Assembly: GCA_020002185.1 (NCBI GenBank) | Contig: CM034542.1 | Coordinates: 53,847,858-53,911,857 of the forward strand | From: Paraescarpia echinospica | Lineage: Eukaryota > Annelida > Polychaeta > Sabellida > Siboglinidae | DNA: 64,000 bases | Reading direction: 5' to 3' | Part shown: positions 1 through 11,660 of the stretch, piece by piece | Layout of the letters: every line of letters starts with the position of its first letter | Numbering within the stretch: the stretch's first letter is position 1 | Program-made: the position numbers and the translations under genes | Notes under the pieces: generated by a model | What the model was told of the DNA's origin: nothing | Database searches by the model: none | Seen by the model: the letters and a program-made list of their open reading frames with translations, nothing else

Positions 1-1878
1 AAAATGTGCAAAATAAAGAAACAGCTATATAACAAAGCAAAAAGAACTAGAAATCCAGAAGACTGGAAAGAATTCTGTGACATCAGGAGAAACATGCATA
101 AACACCTTCGTTCTGCTAGACTATCCTACATAAGTCAATTCCTGACAACAACAATAACAGAGAAACCTAAATCATTTTGGAGCTTCATTTCTAAACTTAG
201 ACAGGATAACCAGGGTATTGGGGACCTTAACATTGCTGGTAACATCATTAGCGACGACAAACATAAAGCAGAAGCCTTAAACAATCAGTTCCAAAGTGTC
301 TTCACACACGAAGGAAATTCCACCCTACCAGATATGGCCAGAAGTCCACATGGAGAAATCCCCAAACTAACAATTACACTTAAAGGAGTACTTGATCAAC
401 TTTCCAAAATTAACATTTCTAAATCGCAAGGACCAGATGGCATTCCACCATGGTTCTTAAACAGATATGCCTCTCATCTAGCACCAGTAATACATGACAT
501 TTTCCAATCATCTGTTGACTCTGGACAAGTCCCCAATACCTGGAAAGAAGCCAATGTAACAGCAATTTTTAAGAAAGGAAGTAGAGCAGAAACATCTAAC
601 TACAGACCAATATCCTTAACACCTGTGGTTTCTAAACTTCTTGAACACATCATACATAGTCACATTATGAAACATCTTGAACAGCACCACATTCTAACTG
701 ACCACCAACATGGCTTCCGTGCCAAAAGATCAACTGAAACACAATTAATTCAAACAATCCATGACATAAGCAAATCACTTGATGAGAAGAAATCTGTAGA
801 CATGGCCATCCTTGACTTCACCAAAGCATTCGATAAAGTTCCACATAAAAGATTAATCCACAAACTCAAACACTATGGCATCACAGGCCCAATATCATCA
901 TGGATAAATAGCTTCCTTACAGGAAGAACTCAACAGGTCGTTATAAATGGATCTAAGTCAACATCAACTCAAGTCATTTCTGGGGTACCACAGGGCACAG
1001 TACTGGGGCCCCTACTTTTCCTACTTTACATAAATGACCTGCCAGACAATCTTTCCTCAACTGTTCGCCTTTTTGCAGACGACTGCCTGTTATATTCACC
1101 GATTAAAACTGACCAAGACACATCTGTCCTCCAAAACGATCTGCTCAAACTTGAGAAATGGCAACACACGTGGCTTATGAAATTCAACCCCACTAAATGT
1201 TATACAATGACAATAGCCTCAAGAAAACCGACACCAAATCTCTACACATTCTGCGGACAACAACTTAAATCTGTTGAATCACACTGTTATCTTGGCATAC
1301 ATATATCAAATACATTAAATTGGACAATACAAAGCAACTCGGTCACAAAAAAAGCACAACAGACATTGGGAATGATTAGAAGAAATTTAAATAAATGCCC
1401 AACCCAAATCAAGTCCATAGCCTACACAACCCTTGTCCGCCCCATACTTGAATATGCGTCAGCATCATGGGATCCACATTGCCTAAGAAATATCAAACTC
1501 ATAGAAAGAACCCAGAGACAAGCCGCCAGATTTTGTAAGAACAACTATTCTAGAGAGCCTGGAACGGTAACACAACTCCTTAAAGATCTCCAGTGGGACA
1601 CCCTCCAATCACGAAGAAAAACCCAAAGACTTAGCATATTATATAAAATGGAACATAACCTCATAGATATCCCACTAGATCAATACACCAAACGCAACAC
1701 CAGATGCTCACGTAAACATAATAAACAGTTAGTACAAATCAGGCACTCGACAAACATATTTGGAAACAGCTTTTTCCCAGTCACAATAAAAGAGTGGAAT
1801 TCTCTACCTCCAAGCATTGTATCAAGTACGTCACTGAATTCATTCCAGATTAGCCTAGCCCAACATGTAAAAAATTAA
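1..1878 (+). CDS. LINE reverse transcriptase (ORF2), partial at 5' end
   Basis: An uninterrupted frame of about 625 codons, open at the left edge. Counting from the first Met at base 4, the RT hallmarks come in order: NYRPISL near residues 199-205, HGFR near 236-239, DFTKAFD near 271-277 with the first catalytic Asp, GVPQGTVLGP near 327-336, and FADD near 357-360 with the other two catalytic Asp. The C-terminal part carries EWNSLPP, a motif common at the end of CR1/Jockey/Rex-type LINE proteins. By family knowledge it copies LINE RNA at a nicked target site by target-primed reverse transcription. The N-terminal endonuclease is outside the window, so I cannot tell whether the protein is complete. 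It lies just upstream of AP4B1, in the same orientation. The clade assignment is inference; the RT identity is firm. Confidence 0.95.
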   Translation, partial: KMCKIKKQLYNKAKRTRNPEDWKEFCDIRRNMHKHLRSARLSYISQFLTTTITEKPKSFWSFISKLRQDNQGIGDLNIAGNIISDDKHKAEALNNQFQSVFTHEGNSTLPDMARSPHGEIPKLTITLKGVLDQLSKINISKSQGPDGIPPWFLNRYASHLAPVIHDIFQSSVDSGQVPNTWKEANVTAIFKKGSRAETSNYRPISLTPVVSKLLEHIIHSHIMKHLEQHHILTDHQHGFRAKRSTETQLIQTIHDISKSLDEKKSVDMAILDFTKAFDKVPHKRLIHKLKHYGITGPISSWINSFLTGRTQQVVINGSKSTSTQVISGVPQGTVLGPLLFLLYINDLPDNLSSTVRLFADDCLLYSPIKTDQDTSVLQNDLLKLEKWQHTWLMKFNPTKCYTMTIASRKPTPNLYTFCGQQLKSVESHCYLGIHISNTLNWTIQSNSVTKKAQQTLGMIRRNLNKCPTQIKSIAYTTLVRPILEYASASWDPHCLRNIKLIERTQRQAARFCKNNYSREPGTVTQLLKDLQWDTLQSRRKTQRLSILYKMEHNLIDIPLDQYTKRNTRCSRKHNKQLVQIRHSTNIFGNSFFPVTIKEWNSLPPSIVSSTSLNSFQISLAQHVKN

Positions 1879-1960
1879 TCCATAAGAGCCACCATGCGCA
1901 CTGGCGTGATGTGTCCATAGGACATTTTGCCAGTCAAAATACAGATACAGATACAGATAC
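1..1960 (+). mobile_element. Non-LTR retrotransposon (LINE), 3' part
   Basis: The left edge cuts through a LINE. What remains is the region between endonuclease and reverse transcriptase (RT), the whole RT, the C-terminal region, a short 3' UTR after the stop at 1876-1878, and a tail of CAGATA-type hexamer repeats at about 1939-1960. A simple-repeat tail after a short 3' UTR is typical of CR1/Jockey-like LINEs. The RT frame is uninterrupted, so the copy is young. The endonuclease and any ORF1 would lie left of the window. Confidence 0.9.
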
Positions 1961-2109
1961 TTACACCCTTTATTTCAGAACTAACTTAGTAACTATCCGA
2001 TAGATGGCAGTAATGGGTAATTCGCAGTAATGCAACAATTTAAACAGTTTAAGTTGTGCTAATGTCAATATAAACGGATAATTATAGGACGCCAGCATTA
2101 GCTGTAGTC
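1961..2109 (+). promoter_or_regulatory. 5' flank / probable promoter and 5' UTR of AP4B1
   Basis: Only about 150 bases separate the LINE tail from the proposed AP4B1 start codon. No TATA box or other recognisable element stands out. Function is inferred from position alone. Confidence 0.35.
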
Positions 2110-4342
2110 ATGTACTCATCAGACTGTTATCTCGACACTGTAATAGCCAACCTAAACGAAGTCGCTGTTAGACCAGACGTCTTAAAGACGAGGAAAGCGA
2201 TGAAGCAGGTGAGCGATATTTTAAGATGTTGCCGGTCAGTAGCTGTCACTGACTGACAGATACCGACGGTGTCGGCTGTCGTGGACACGGAATGACACAT
2301 ACCGTGTGCGGGGTCTGTTTTGGAGTGGAATCCCATGCATGGTCATGGGCCATGAGAACAGGTACATGGATACCCGAGACCGAGTAGTCGTATACATATT
2401 GTGTAGTCGTAGACTTAAAATGGTATACTCACGTTTCTGCCAAGCGTAATCACGGTAATGTCACTACTAGTACTAATGGTAATACGAATGGAAATAATAT
2501 GCAGTTTTCACTAAAAATTAAAAGAAATATTTGTGCAAGGTATCAATATTATTAATCAAAACTACTTATTTAATAAAAAAAACTATTCATAAGATTATAT
2601 AATTTCTCGCACCAAATGGATGGTCTTGGTTTCTGCCAAGTCATGTTCAAAATCATTGTTGTACAACAAGGTGCAACACACTCTTATGTTGCAGCTACTG
2701 CTATTAACACTTTTGTAAATTGTGACTTAGATATAATATATGTTAGTTGTTAACAATAGAATTGTCAACAATCTCATGTGAACATGATAAGATGTTTGAC
2801 CAAAAGGTGTACAATTATATTGCTCTATTACAGCTCCTGCTTCTAACAAGTTCTGGCTACAGTGCAAGGAAAGCATTCCCTGCAGTCCTGAAGCACCTTG
2901 TCAACACTGACATCATGGTGAAGAAGTTAGCATGTTGGTTCATTACGATGTATGCCGCAGATGAGACAGATCTGATTCTGCTAGCTGTGAACACGCTGGT
3001 GAATGATTGCTCCAGCCCTAATCCAGTCATTCGTGGCCTAGCACTCAAGACGTTATCTTCACTCGGGCAGATATCTTTGCTGGAGTACTGCACAAAACCA
3101 ATACTAACCTCCTTGAACGACACAAATCCCTACGTGAGAAGAATTGCAGTGCTAGCCTGTGTTAGGATGCACTGTCTCTGTACAGAATATATTTCTCAGC
3201 ATGGCATTGTTGATCGACTGTATGCTATGATTCGTGATCCAGATCCCATTGTTACAGTGAACTGTCTGAGTGTTCTTGATGAGATTCTGTGTGAGGAAGG
3301 TGGGGTGGTGATCAACAAGAACATTGCACATTATCTGTTAAATAGAATCGGTGAATTGACGGAATGGGGGCTGACAGTCGTGTTCCAGTTGTTGACACAT
3401 TACAGCCCTGCTTCTGATGATGAATGCTTTGATGCGATGAACATTGTAGACCGGTATTTGTCGCACACGAATAGCACTGTAGCCATCTCCTCTCTTCAGT
3501 ATTTGTTGCACCTCGTCAAAAACATGCCTCATTTGTACGCAGATGTTTTCGCCCGTGCGCACAATCACATTTTACATTTCTTATCATCGGGGAATGCTGA
3601 ACTTACATATGTTTTGCTAAACTTTGTCGATAGCCTGTTGAATAAAAACAGAGATGTTTTCGGGAAGCAGTACAAATTGTTCTTCTGCAAGTACAATGAG
3701 CCTTCGTACCTGAAGGTGAAGAAGATTGGAATGCTGCCCACACTGACGACAGGAGATAATGTCACAGAAGTGATAAATGAACTTGGGATGTGTGCATCAG
3801 GCAGCTTGGAGGTAGTGGAAGCCGCCACAGCAGCAATTGGCAACATAGCGAGTGCCCATCCAGACATGTTTGATGTCTGTCTCAAGAAACTTGTGCATTT
3901 ACTGCATTTGAATTTGGACTATGTCACGTGTTCTGTGTTGACAGTTTTGAAGAACGCAGATTTCAGGGACCCCAACGATATTGAAACAACGATGCAGGAA
4001 TTGGTGAAATGTCTGCCACATATCACCAGCAACGATGGAAAGAGTGCCCTCTTGTGGATGCTTGGAGAATACAGTCAGCACCTCGAAAACAGCGCATATG
4101 TTTTGGAGGATTATATTGACAATGTTGAAAGTATGAGCTGTGATCTAAAACTAAGCTGTCTTGTAGCAGCAGTAAAGTTGTTCTTTAAGAAGCCAGCCGA
4201 GTGTCAGGAAATGTTGGGGAGTGTTCTAGAACACTGTCTGTCGTGCAGTGATCTGTTGGTCAAAGAGACAGCTTTGTACTATTATTGTCTGTTGAAAACA
4301 GACATCAGTGAAGCTAAGGTCGTCGTATGTGGATGTGACTAG
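2110..4342 (+). CDS. AP4B1: AP-4 complex subunit beta (trunk domain; ends early)
   Basis: Beta subunit of the AP-4 adaptor, which by family knowledge sorts cargo at the trans-Golgi network. Two exons are proposed. Exon 1 is 2110-2208 (33 codons) and ends in CAG before a GTGAGC donor. Exon 2 is 2834-4342, after a pyrimidine-rich AG acceptor. Both join in phase 0, giving 535 residues. The joined N-terminus lines up without a gap with my recollection of vertebrate AP4B1 across the junction. Exon 2 holds the helical-repeat trunk with family blocks such as VNTLVNDCSSPNP, VRGLAL, GGVVINKNIAHYLLNR and PAECQEMLG. The protein stops where the hinge and ear (about 200 residues in vertebrates) would begin. 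A good alternative donor, GTATGT, follows base 4324 in phase 0, so more 3' exons may exist, but I found none nearby. The reading frame continues upstream of 2834 to an in-frame ATG at 2747, which I regard as intronic. AP-4 rather than AP-1/2 beta is a judgement from these blocks. Confidence 0.85.
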
Positions 4343-4497
4343 TTTGGTATCAAATCTTGGAGTATAATTATCTATCCTTTAGACATCTTTTGCATTTCTT
4401 TCACAAGGTTGACGTCAGTGTTTCAATGGTTGATCTACATATTTCATCAGTTCATTTGCAGCTGGTTATCAATTAATTATGATATGGGGAGTTGATA

Positions 4498-4503
4498 AAT
4501 AAA
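4498..4503 (+). terminator. Candidate polyadenylation signal of AP4B1
   Basis: AATAAA lies 155 bases after the TAG stop at 4340-4342. It would fit a short transcript that ends after the trunk. In AT-rich DNA such hexamers also occur by chance. Confidence 0.4.
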
Positions 4504-5472
4504 TTAGTAACACACCAATTCATATTATATTAAAGACTATTGCAGTTTGACTTAAGTAAGGGACCACCTACAAATTATGTATGCAAATTGGGGGTTGCAA
4601 TTTGTGTATTTCGGAGGGACAGTGGGCCAACCCTCCTTTGATTAAATTTGTGTGTACAGGTACATAACCTGTAGCATCACTAGTACATGGTAGCACAGCA
4701 AACTAACAGGCAACTACATGCAGGGAGTTCAGACCTACTGTAATGCATATAATTGTGCATACAGAAGGGGGTTATGTTTACAAGATTTGTGCATACATAA
4801 TGTGTAGACAATCCCTAACGCATATATTATATTTTATAATACACAGATTTGTAACCAAGAATTGTATTTCACTGTTCTTTATTTATACACAATACGTATG
4901 ATTATACTTATATGACTGTCACAAACTGTCGAACAGTACCACACCACACATTTCAGTTGTATATAAAAATAGAGCTTATTTACAGAAAAAGTCAACTTAA
5001 ATCTTTCACCAGGAGTGTCAAACTGCAGTTCCATCATTGCTTGCTTACTGTTACGTCATCATAACACTAGACATTCACTACATACCTGGAATGAATACCT
5101 TGGATATTACATAGTAGACGTATAACTCTTGCAATACATCAAACTCATAATTCCCTTGTACTGCAGTATACTAACAGTTCATTCATAATAAACCACTAAC
5201 AAGAATATGAAACAAGTGCAAATAACAATGTTGATATTAAAAACATATTTAGAAGTGCCAATATTACGATATATATTCCTGACAGCACAGGCATTAAGCG
5301 CTAGTGAAAATTACAAGGTTATGCAACACTGTTACATATTCAGTACTTCGTTTTTCTCTCATAAATAATAATTATGATTATATTTAAAACTAATATCAAT
5401 CTACACAGTATACATAGATATTAGCCCTTAACCTACAATGTAATTCAATTTATGTGTAGGACATCAGTATTT

Positions 5473-5478
5473 TTTATT
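5473..5478 (-). terminator. Candidate polyadenylation signal of gene A
   Basis: Reads AATAAA on the minus strand, 123 bases downstream of the gene A stop codon. Position and orientation fit a 3' UTR end. Confidence 0.45.
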
Positions 5479-5600
5479 GTGCATATAAACCTACATACTT
5501 CATTTTGCACATCATAATTATATATTATCCATTCAACAATAATTTCCTTCAGCTTTACATCAACGAATAATCAGTACTTGATGGGGACATAGCTGAGCAC

Positions 5601-8600
5601 TTAATCTTTTATGCTTTTCGGGATCGGCTCAAATGAACACGTGCCGAAATGAGGCAACCGAACATGTTCAACCCTGACAACGGACGCCTTAGCTGCACGT
5701 TTGGCTTTCATCAAAACCACAATGCCCATCGCCTCGAAAACCTTGTCGGAAAACAGAGACAGTTTCCCATTTGGCTGACACGAATACTGGATGAGCACAG
5801 AGAAGACAATGTTGACTCGTTTCTCAACACTTCCCTCTGTTGTGACACACGTGGACACCTCTTTCTGTGATTCAACACAGTCAATGATCGCCTCTCCTAC
5901 AGCATGCCCTGCGCTGTCATTGACAACGAACTGATCGCCGCTACCTACAGCAACTATGCTGAATCCGCAGCCACTGGGCTGTGAGTCTGAGTAGAAGTAG
6001 TTAGTGTTGTGATTGAGAGTCGGCCCCTTGAATGTGATGCGTTTGCCGTAGCCACATCCAATGCTCTGCAGTAGCATTGGGTTGCCTGCGTAGAGACTTC
6101 TCTTGGAGCCGAGAACACGTACAGTGTAAGTGAACCCAGGAACGATGCGACGATCGACATACGTGCCTGCAAGAAAGAACAACATTGTCAGACACCGAAC
6201 ACAGTTGCGTCTCAAGATAAAACACATGCTCTAAATGGGTCAATACTAACACATCCTTTTAAAAAATAATACATACCAATTTTGTTTATAGATATAAACA
6301 CACATAATAAACTTATTTTAAAGAATATAAACCTTCAGGTATGAATAAAGTAGACCGCTATCAAAATCTAAATTTACTGATAACAGTAGTTATTATAATT
6401 ACCAATACAAAAGTGTTCATTTCAGCTACAATTTATTATCAAAGGTTAAATAAAATCTTAATGAAAATTTGATTACAAAAACACTGTCATAACTGTTCAT
6501 AATGATACACTTTTACCTGTTGTTCTGCTGGTGCAGGAAAACTGCAAACCAGCAAGACTGATTGTCATTGCCCTCAGTGATTCCATCCCACAATAGTTTA
6601 AGAATAGCCCACTCTTACATTATTTGTCCAACTTCGAACTAAGTTATTCCCCATGCTCACACAATGGCAGGCCTCCCAGTCACTCTTACGAACAGCTTAA
6701 CCATTAACTTGAACCAAAAACAAATTTCCAAAGGTTTATGCAAAAGGTTAATTAAGACTTGTATTATGAATAAAGTTAAACACTACTTATAGAACTTTAG
6801 ATGTAGCTAACCTAACAAAAAAGTCTTAATTTCAAGCTAGAACCTGTCTACTCTTCAAGGCAAAGACAATTTTGGATACTTCACAGTGTTAGTGAAGTCT
6901 TTCCAAAACTACTTATATACATGTAATTTAGTCCCAACAAAATATTTTCTACACAACCATGATAAGGGTCCTTGTTAGAGTGCTTTAACAGATTACTCTT
7001 GTTTGGGTACATTTGCAAAAAGTTAACCACTTGAATGGCATATTTATACAACTCCATGATGAATATTAAACTTGCATTTAGGAGACATCAGTAACATTTT
7101 CTTGCAATTTTGGGCAATGTTGAAATGAAGAAACATTTCTCACCGTGCAATGTAACCATGAATAAATTATTAAAGTCTAGAGGACCATATCTGAGAGTTA
7201 ACACATAATGATGCAAACTAATGCTCTATACTTGTAAGTCATATGTTCTTTTAAATCTTGCTAATCATCTCGTTATGTACATATAATTGTCCTGTGAGGC
7301 CGGCTAATGTGTTTTGCAGTATAAATACTCATTAATTCCAGTCACACCATACTCCTCGCACAGTCACAATGTCAAATTAAATTTTACAATGATGTGACCT
7401 TAGTAATTATAACCATGGAGGTTTGTAACAATATCAGAACCAATATCGGAACAATGCCACTACAATGATAGCACTATAAAATTTGCAATCCCCAGTACAG
7501 TACGACATAGCATGCACATATATGTACATCGCTAGTGAACATGTGAAACAATAGCTAAAATCAATTTATCGACAAATTTTAGATTCAGCCACATAAATGC
7601 AAAACTGTATTTTCTGTCCGTGTAGCAATTCCTCACACCTGCTCACCCTGATAACTAGTTATGACATCGCAGTCCATTTAAAACCATGCCATTACTACAT
7701 TCAACTGACATGTTGAGCTACAAAAACGTCTCTATAACCAGTCCATCTGATGTATCAAACGACGTCTTATTAAAGTACATATTCAACTGGACAAAATTCT
7801 GTCACAGTGAGTGGGCACGTCTTGATTCACCACCATTGTAAAGGGACCTGTCAAGAGACCTTTCAGAGACCTTTCACTGTTAATTTACTTCACATGTAAG
7901 TGGACAAAGTGAACGCTGACTTGACCAGTTCCTGATGCACACCTCCACCCAGTAAACAGGAAAGGATTTCCCAAACGAATTGGAACTCTGCCGCAAACTT
8001 ATCGTAACATTTTCAACATTCCCCCAATGCGACGACCTTTGCTTTGGACAGAAAACACAGGTTTACATTTGCAAGGCTAGCTGTCACTGCTCAATGCTGA
8101 ATAGGTAATGCAGAAGCCACATATAGGCATATACTTAGGTGTGATCACACACGGTCACGTGGTACGCTTCCAAATTTGGCTACTCAGATGGTGAAAGTGC
8201 CAAGAAAGCGAGCCGAGATCGTGGTCTAGACAGTCGAAAGACCTGACCATGATCCGCATCATGTTTCCCAGGGAACCATGCTACGCCTCAATTGGTCTGA
8301 AATAAATCAGTACCTGAGCATACATGCAACACAACGATTCAACGCTAAATTAGATTTGGTAGATCTGAGTGGTCATGATATTAGTTTCATAAACAGAATT
8401 AAATGAATTAATGCATTTATCAACATCTCGATAACATTATGCCAGAAAACCTCTCCTGGTACCAAAAGTATGCCAGACAAAATCATTTTCTTTTATTAAA
8501 AGCAATATGATTGCATTTGTAATTATTAGACAATACTTTTTCAATCATGAATACCATAACTAAGAATCCTGGCAAACATTCTTAACTAGAGGAGATTTCT

Positions 8601-9790
8601 GGCAGTTAGCCAATATACTAATCCTAATTACTACAGTATATTGATCAAAGCTGTAAAATGTTTACCAAGTCAGGATTTAATTGCAAGGCAATGAGTACAC
8701 TTACGTAGCAAGGCTTATAAAATCACGCAACCTCAATATGTAAATCGTCTTGGCACAGTGCTAAGTAGAGCACTTTGAGGACATCTTGTTAAATCAATGC
8801 TGATCCATTGTTTACAACTGTGCTAAGCTGCCACAGAAATCTTCTGCTGTGCCAACTGTTACAAATGTTTCAGTAACACCAAGTAAAATCCATAAAATTA
8901 TCCATGAGAAATTATTGTAGAATGATTTCAGTGGAACATATAAGATTTTTCAGAATTGTTTTAATTATTGTGTTTAACCACCAAAAAAATGGTTTACATA
9001 CAGAATATTATCAATGAAACATATCACTGACGTATCATTTCACAGGAAGAGCCTTTGGAAATACCAGGGAATCACACATACTGGTAATAATGTAGCTTTA
9101 AAGTTAGCTGGATTTAAACATTGAGGTTGCTTCATTAGATCTAACTGCAAGTTTTCTACTGAGCAGATTACTGTATAATTTCCTCAAATTTTCTAAATTA
9201 GCACTCATTATTATTCAGCTTAATTTAAAAACATAAGAAATTAAGATGTAATAAACCTTTTTAAAATAAAAAATATTGTATGTCAATATTATACGTTTAT
9301 ATAAATAATATACAACAGGTGACAAGTCACACACCATACATTAAATATATTAAATTCCAGACATTGGCAAGATTAAAATTGACATTCAGAGCTTCACAAA
9401 TATAGTATTTTTGTTAATTTAAACCAATATGAACCCACCTATGACAGGGAGTTCGTGAGGGAGCAGATTCTGAATGGTGTATGTTGTGGGCAGGTCACCG
9501 ATGTCTTGCCCATGCAGTACAACGTCCTTTTCAATGCTGTGGCCGCAGTGAGGCTGGACACCAATGTCCAGCTGTCGCAGGTACTCATTGAGTTGTTCGT
9601 GCCACCACAGCTGCCAGCCAGTGGCCGCAGTGATGTTGGGAATGGCTCCGTTGAGCACCATAAAGTCTTTCCACAGAGACTGGGAACTGTAGTGGACAAG
9701 TGGGTGGACAACTGGACAGATGACATCATGGTGAGCAGGATTGTGACACAGGAGGGTCTCCACCTCCGCAACGCAGTCACTTTCAAACAT
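5601..9790 (-). CDS. Gene A: unrecognised protein, paralogue of gene B
   Basis: I do not recognise the family. Two coding exons are proposed on the minus strand. The first runs 9793-9439, after a TTTGCAG acceptor, with its ATG at 9790-9788 and a GTGGGT donor. The second runs 6166-5601, after TTCTTGCAG, and ends in TAA. The junction is phase 1 and restores a Gly before TYVDRRIVPGF. The product is 305 residues, with no obvious signal peptide or membrane span. The strongest support is gene B at 28911-30257: same exon order, same phase, a last exon of exactly 566 bases in both, and about half the residues alike in exon 2. Shared blocks are VPGF.YTVR.LG, LLQ.IG.GYGKR, TNYFYSDS and LPHF..C.FE. The beta-rich, glycine-spaced pattern suggests a globular domain. 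Met at the same place in both copies (MFES / MFQS) favours it as the start, leaving a non-coding 5' exon upstream. Function unknown. Confidence 0.75.
6167..9438 (-). other. Intron of gene A (3.27 kb)
   Basis: AT-rich intron, over six times longer than the matching intron of gene B (504 bases). No coding potential or clear mobile-element ends were seen in it. Confidence 0.6.
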
Positions 9791-9793
9791 TCT

Positions 9794-10780
9794 CTGCAAA
9801 TGCAAGTTGGTCATTCACCACTGTGACAATTCTAATGTCCACATAGACATCTCATTCCTCAAAGATTAATAGGTGTGATAAAAAACATATATCTTCTCTC
9901 AAAATCAAATATAGTATAACTAGTCTATTCTAAACAAAATTGATGGTGGTGCCAAAATCACAATTACATTTGAACAATATAACAATCTGAGAAGAGTGCC
10001 AACTAATTTCCAAAGGCAATGTTAGCTATTCACCACATTACTCATTTATACAGAAGAGGAGAAAGTGTTTATATTGTTTTATTTTTAAATCTCATGTATT
10101 ATTTATTTGTGTAGTCTTTTATACTGAATAAGTTGGTACGTGTACCACACTATCTCAGGAAATGCTACATTATGGCATTCTGCCAACCTGTTGTTCAACA
10201 ATTCATTGTTCCCCTAGTCTTTCAGCTTAGTGTATTAATTTGTTCAAACATATTTTGAACAGGGTTCCAACTTGTTAATTCACTCCAATTAACATACCCA
10301 ATCACATGCTGTATCTTTAACAAATGTTTTTCTGTTGCGCATACATACCTATCAGTCACCTGTGCTGCTGGAATGTATTTAGTTTAGCTACAACTAGGGA
10401 TGTATTTCAAATTGCAGATGTATGTTGTTTTATATTTTTATCATATGGCGGAACCCAGGAAAAAGTTAAAACGATATCAAAATTGGTAAAGTACCTTTCG
10501 AGATATGAATTTTTGAAGATGTAAAATTGAACAAATTTTTCAGATTGGAAGCCTATCTCTTATACAGTACCAGTGAACTGGAAAAGGGCACCAAAACGGG
10601 TGCATATTTTTTATTAAAACTATAATAAAACAGTTCTGTTCAATGTTTATTGATGAAATTTGGCACACTGATAGATTTGTAGTCCTTCTTTTCAAAAAGT
10701 AATATTTTACTAATTTGTATTGGCATAATTTGCATAAATTAGCATGATTTTCAGGAATTTTTTTATTAAATTATATTTTA
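9794..10780. other. Region upstream of gene A coding exons
   Basis: AT-rich, no coding signal. Probably part of a 5' UTR intron of gene A if its first exon lies near 13 kb. The stretch from about 10440 to 10780 looks like degraded interspersed repeat, but I cannot name a family. Confidence 0.35.
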
Positions 10781-11660
10781 TAATTATTTTGTTGCACATA
10801 TCATGTTTAATCTAGCAAATGTAAGCTGGGAAGCTCAGAAACGAAAGTGTAACTGTTTGTTGACGGGACACAGTATTAATTTATTAAAATATCAATATGA
10901 ATATGAATAGAACAATATAGCATTTTTGTAGTGATCAGCATGTAATATGGCAAATTAAAGCTGCCTAGCTCAGCATTTAATATATGTATATCCATATGTG
11001 TAGAAGGAACCATATGTTAATTAATTAATATAAGAAATTCATTAATTAAAAACAAGATGAATGTTTTAGTGATTACTGCGTGTAATACAGCAAATAAAAG
11101 CTGAAGTGCTCAGCAATCAATAGATACCTACAATTCGAGTAGACAGAAAAATACATTAATTAATTAAAAGATCAATATTATTTAATTAATTAATAGAAGA
11201 AAAATTTTGCAGTGATCAGTGTAATATAGTAAACTAAAACTGGGTGGTTCAGCATTCAATGTATGTATACCATTTGTGTAGACAGAACAATATATTAATT
11301 AATAAATTAATTAATATAACAAGATTAATTAATTACTAACAAGATGGATTATTTTACAACGGTCATAGTGTGTAATATAGCAATCGAAAGCTGAGGATTT
11401 CATCAATTAGTATATGTTCTTTTTTGTAGACAATACAACTATTTATTAATTGATTACAAAAATAATCAATTAATGAATTGACCAAGGTGAACTATACAGG
11501 TAATTTGCACTGAGCACAGTGTATCATCGATCAAATGAAAGCTAAGTAGCCCAGTAATCAAATGTGCATTACAGTTTTGTAGATGGGACAATAAGGTAAT
11601 ACAACAATATTAAATAGTTAATAGAAGGAGACGAGTTATTTTGAAGTGATGAATTGTTTT
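10780..11660. repeat. Diverged tandem array, unit ~140-150 bp, about six copies
   Basis: A block resembling TGTAATATAGCAAA...AAAGCTG...CTCAGCA...TTGTAGAC...ATTAATTAATTAA recurs with anchors near 10801, 10939, 11080, 11218, 11369 and 11519. Spacings are 138, 141, 138, 151 and 150 bases. Copies differ by many substitutions, so the array is old. Each unit ends in a palindromic ATTAATTAAT-rich tract. No coding frame. It sits between the coding exons and the putative 5' exon of gene A. Confidence 0.75.

Larger units (their letters stand above)
4343..5600. other. Intergenic region between AP4B1 and gene A (tail to tail)
   Basis: AT-rich DNA holding the 3' UTRs of two convergent genes. I looked here on the + strand for AP4B1 hinge/ear exons and saw no convincing one. 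No known mobile element recognised. Confidence 0.5.

Noticed and set aside
5601..9790. Assignment of genes A and B to the CABIT (Themis/GAREM) family
   Set aside because: A Cys followed by LPT...G in exon 1 gave the idea, but the spacing and following residues do not fit the CABIT core motif.
9455..9826. Plus-strand 123-codon frame opposite gene A exon 1
   Set aside because: Shadow of the minus-strand exon, whose reading is supported by gene B.
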